NCBI GenBank assembly: GCA_949284665.1
Contig: CASDWR010000178.1
Location: 1-7,806 of the forward strand
Direction of reading: 5' to 3'
Source: an uncultured Rikenellaceae bacterium
Lineage (GTDB): Bacteria > Bacteroidota > Bacteroidia > Bacteroidales > Rikenellaceae
DNA: 7,806 nucleotides
In this document: positions 7,092 through 7,806 of the stretch, piece by piece
Numbering within the stretch: position 1 is the first letter of the stretch
Layout: every line of letters begins with the position of its first letter
Notes under the pieces: model-generated
What the model saw: only the letters and a program-made list of their open reading frames with translations
The model's database searches: none
What the model was told of the DNA's origin: nothing
Position numbers and translations under genes: made by a program

Positions 7092-7127
7092 AAAAAAATG
7101 CGGCGAACTTTGCCCAAGTTCGCCGCA
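7092..7127 (-). terminator. Rho-independent terminator of the outer-membrane barrel gene
   Basis: On the minus strand TGCGGCGAACTT and AAGTTCGCCGCA form a perfect 12-pair stem around the five-base loop GGGCA, followed directly by seven T residues (7098-7092). It starts 55 bases after the stop codon of the barrel gene. The plus strand has no T-run after the stem, so it works in one direction. It separates the barrel gene from the pump operon. Confidence 0.93.
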
Positions 7128-7182
7128 CCATTCAGACACCGACTCCCTCCGGAAGTCGATTCACGGTCTGTTCGAATTCCCG

Positions 7183-7752
7183 TCAGAACCTCCAACCTGC
7201 CGTAAGGGTCAAATACCCGGAAGTCACATCGGCCACTCCGCTCAACACTCTCGTCAGTCCAAGATTGTATCGACCTTCGATAATCAGACCGCAGTTGAAA
7301 TCATATGCCAGACCTGCAACAAATGCCGCATTGTAGTTATTAAACAACTTGCGTTCGCTGGTCTTCTCTCCGTCTCCGATCTTCTGTTTCGCACCAAGCA
7401 AATAACTGAACTGCGCCCCCAACTGCATGTTGAGTCCTCCCATCAGGTAATATTTACCGATCACCGGCATGGTTAGATAATCCAAATTATATTCGACTTT
7501 CGGATCTTCATCGATGGCTTCGATATCGAATCCCTGCTGGCTCCACATAAGTTCAACTTGCATCGCAAAATTGTTGGTGATGAATCGTTCCGCAAACATA
7601 CCGGCAGTTAAACCCATACGCACCTTCGCTGACGGAAGACCGTTTACGGTCGAAAACGATGAACCCACTTTGGGGCCAAATCCCCAAGGCTGTGCATCGA
7701 CAGAATAACCGATCATGAGCAGACATGCAATGGAAAGTAAAATCTTTTTCAT
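7183..7752 (-). CDS. Small outer-membrane beta-barrel protein (porin-family/PorT-like, OMP_b-brl type)
   Basis: A 189-residue protein. Residues 1-20 are a clear signal peptide (MKK, a hydrophobic core, then SVDA|Q). The mature part has alternating-residue beta strands with the layout of the Bacteroidetes small barrel family: F-G-P-K-V-G-S-S-F-S near the start, L-D-Y-L-T-M-P-V-I-G-K-Y-Y at 90-102 and G-A-Q-F-S-Y-L-L-G-A-K at 112-122. It ends G-W-R-F, the C-terminal aromatic expected for assembly by the BAM machinery. About eight strands are plausible. By family these sit in the outer membrane, and no substrate or partner can be inferred. The gene appears monocistronic at its 3' end because a strong terminator follows. 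The ATG has only AT-rich sequence before it and no Shine-Dalgarno, as is usual in Bacteroidetes. It is not the missing TolC-type channel of the adjacent pump, being far too short. Confidence 0.9.
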   Translation of the reverse strand: MKKILLSIACLLMIGYSVDAQPWGFGPKVGSSFSTVNGLPSAKVRMGLTAGMFAERFITNNFAMQVELMWSQQGFDIEAIDEDPKVEYNLDYLTMPVIGKYYLMGGLNMQLGAQFSYLLGAKQKIGDGEKTSERKLFNNYNAAFVAGLAYDFNCGLIIEGRYNLGLTRVLSGVADVTSGYLTLTAGWRF

Positions 7753-7806
7753 AATTTTAGATAATTTAGATTAAAGTTTCGGCTTTAAAAAACCCTTTTC
7801 AACCGC
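7753..7806 (-). promoter_or_regulatory. AT-rich leader of the barrel gene, with a short inverted repeat
   Basis: The 54 bases before the barrel start are strongly AT-rich. They contain the inverted repeat TTAAAG-N6-CTTTAA (7771-7788) and a nearly repeated TAATTTTAGA/TAATTTAGA. I find no convincing TAnnTTTG box, so the promoter either departs from consensus or lies beyond the window edge. Bacteroidetes genes often use A/T-rich leaders for ribosome recruitment, which fits. Confidence 0.3.

Noticed and set aside
6907..7476. A 189-codon plus-strand open frame crossing the terminator and the barrel gene
   Set aside because: It runs through the hairpin terminator and antisense to a well-supported outer-membrane protein, with low-complexity, Cys/His-scattered content and no recognisable family.
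1..7806. Mobile elements, CRISPR arrays, phage or defence genes
   Set aside because: No transposase-like protein, spaced direct repeats or integrase was seen. All genes are core-type with uniform strand and style.

Overview
The window looks like chromosomal DNA from a member of the Bacteroidota, probably Bacteroidales. A Rikenellaceae/Alistipes-like source is a guess based on base composition near half G+C and protein style, not a demonstrated assignment. The support is: Bacteroidetes-type promoter elements (TTTG about 19 bases before TAnnTTTG), mostly weak or absent Shine-Dalgarno sites, a small PorT/OmpX-like barrel with a ...DA|Q signal cleavage, and a Bacteroidetes-style M23 peptidase. 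Every gene I can support lies on the minus strand, so transcription runs from high to low coordinates.

In transcription order: (1) 7753-7806, an AT-rich leader. (2) 7183-7752, a small outer-membrane beta-barrel protein, closed by a strong intrinsic terminator at 7092-7127. (3) 6664-7091, about 430 bases with no recognisable gene. It holds a GC-rich hairpin, a possible 16-codon leader peptide with an unusually good Shine-Dalgarno, a perfect 14-base palindrome and a predicted promoter. (4) 5599-6663 and 2477-5602, a periplasmic adaptor and an RND permease joined by a 4-base ATGA overlap, forming an efflux pump operon without its outer-membrane channel in the window. (5) A second predicted promoter at 2414-2444, almost touching the start codon of prmC (release-factor glutamine methyltransferase). 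(6) prmC, recX and an M23 peptidase form a chain in which each gene overlaps the next by 14-16 bases. The peptidase runs off the left edge of the window.

The pump adaptor and permease would form the inner-membrane and periplasmic parts of a tripartite exporter and would need a TolC-like channel encoded elsewhere. The prmC-recX-M23 group is a housekeeping-type cluster (translation termination, RecA control, cell-wall remodelling) that is probably translationally coupled. No mobile element, CRISPR array, tRNA, rRNA or defence system was found. I did not find a clearly new biological system. The least explained parts are the 430-base region before the pump operon and the near-leaderless arrangement of prmC.
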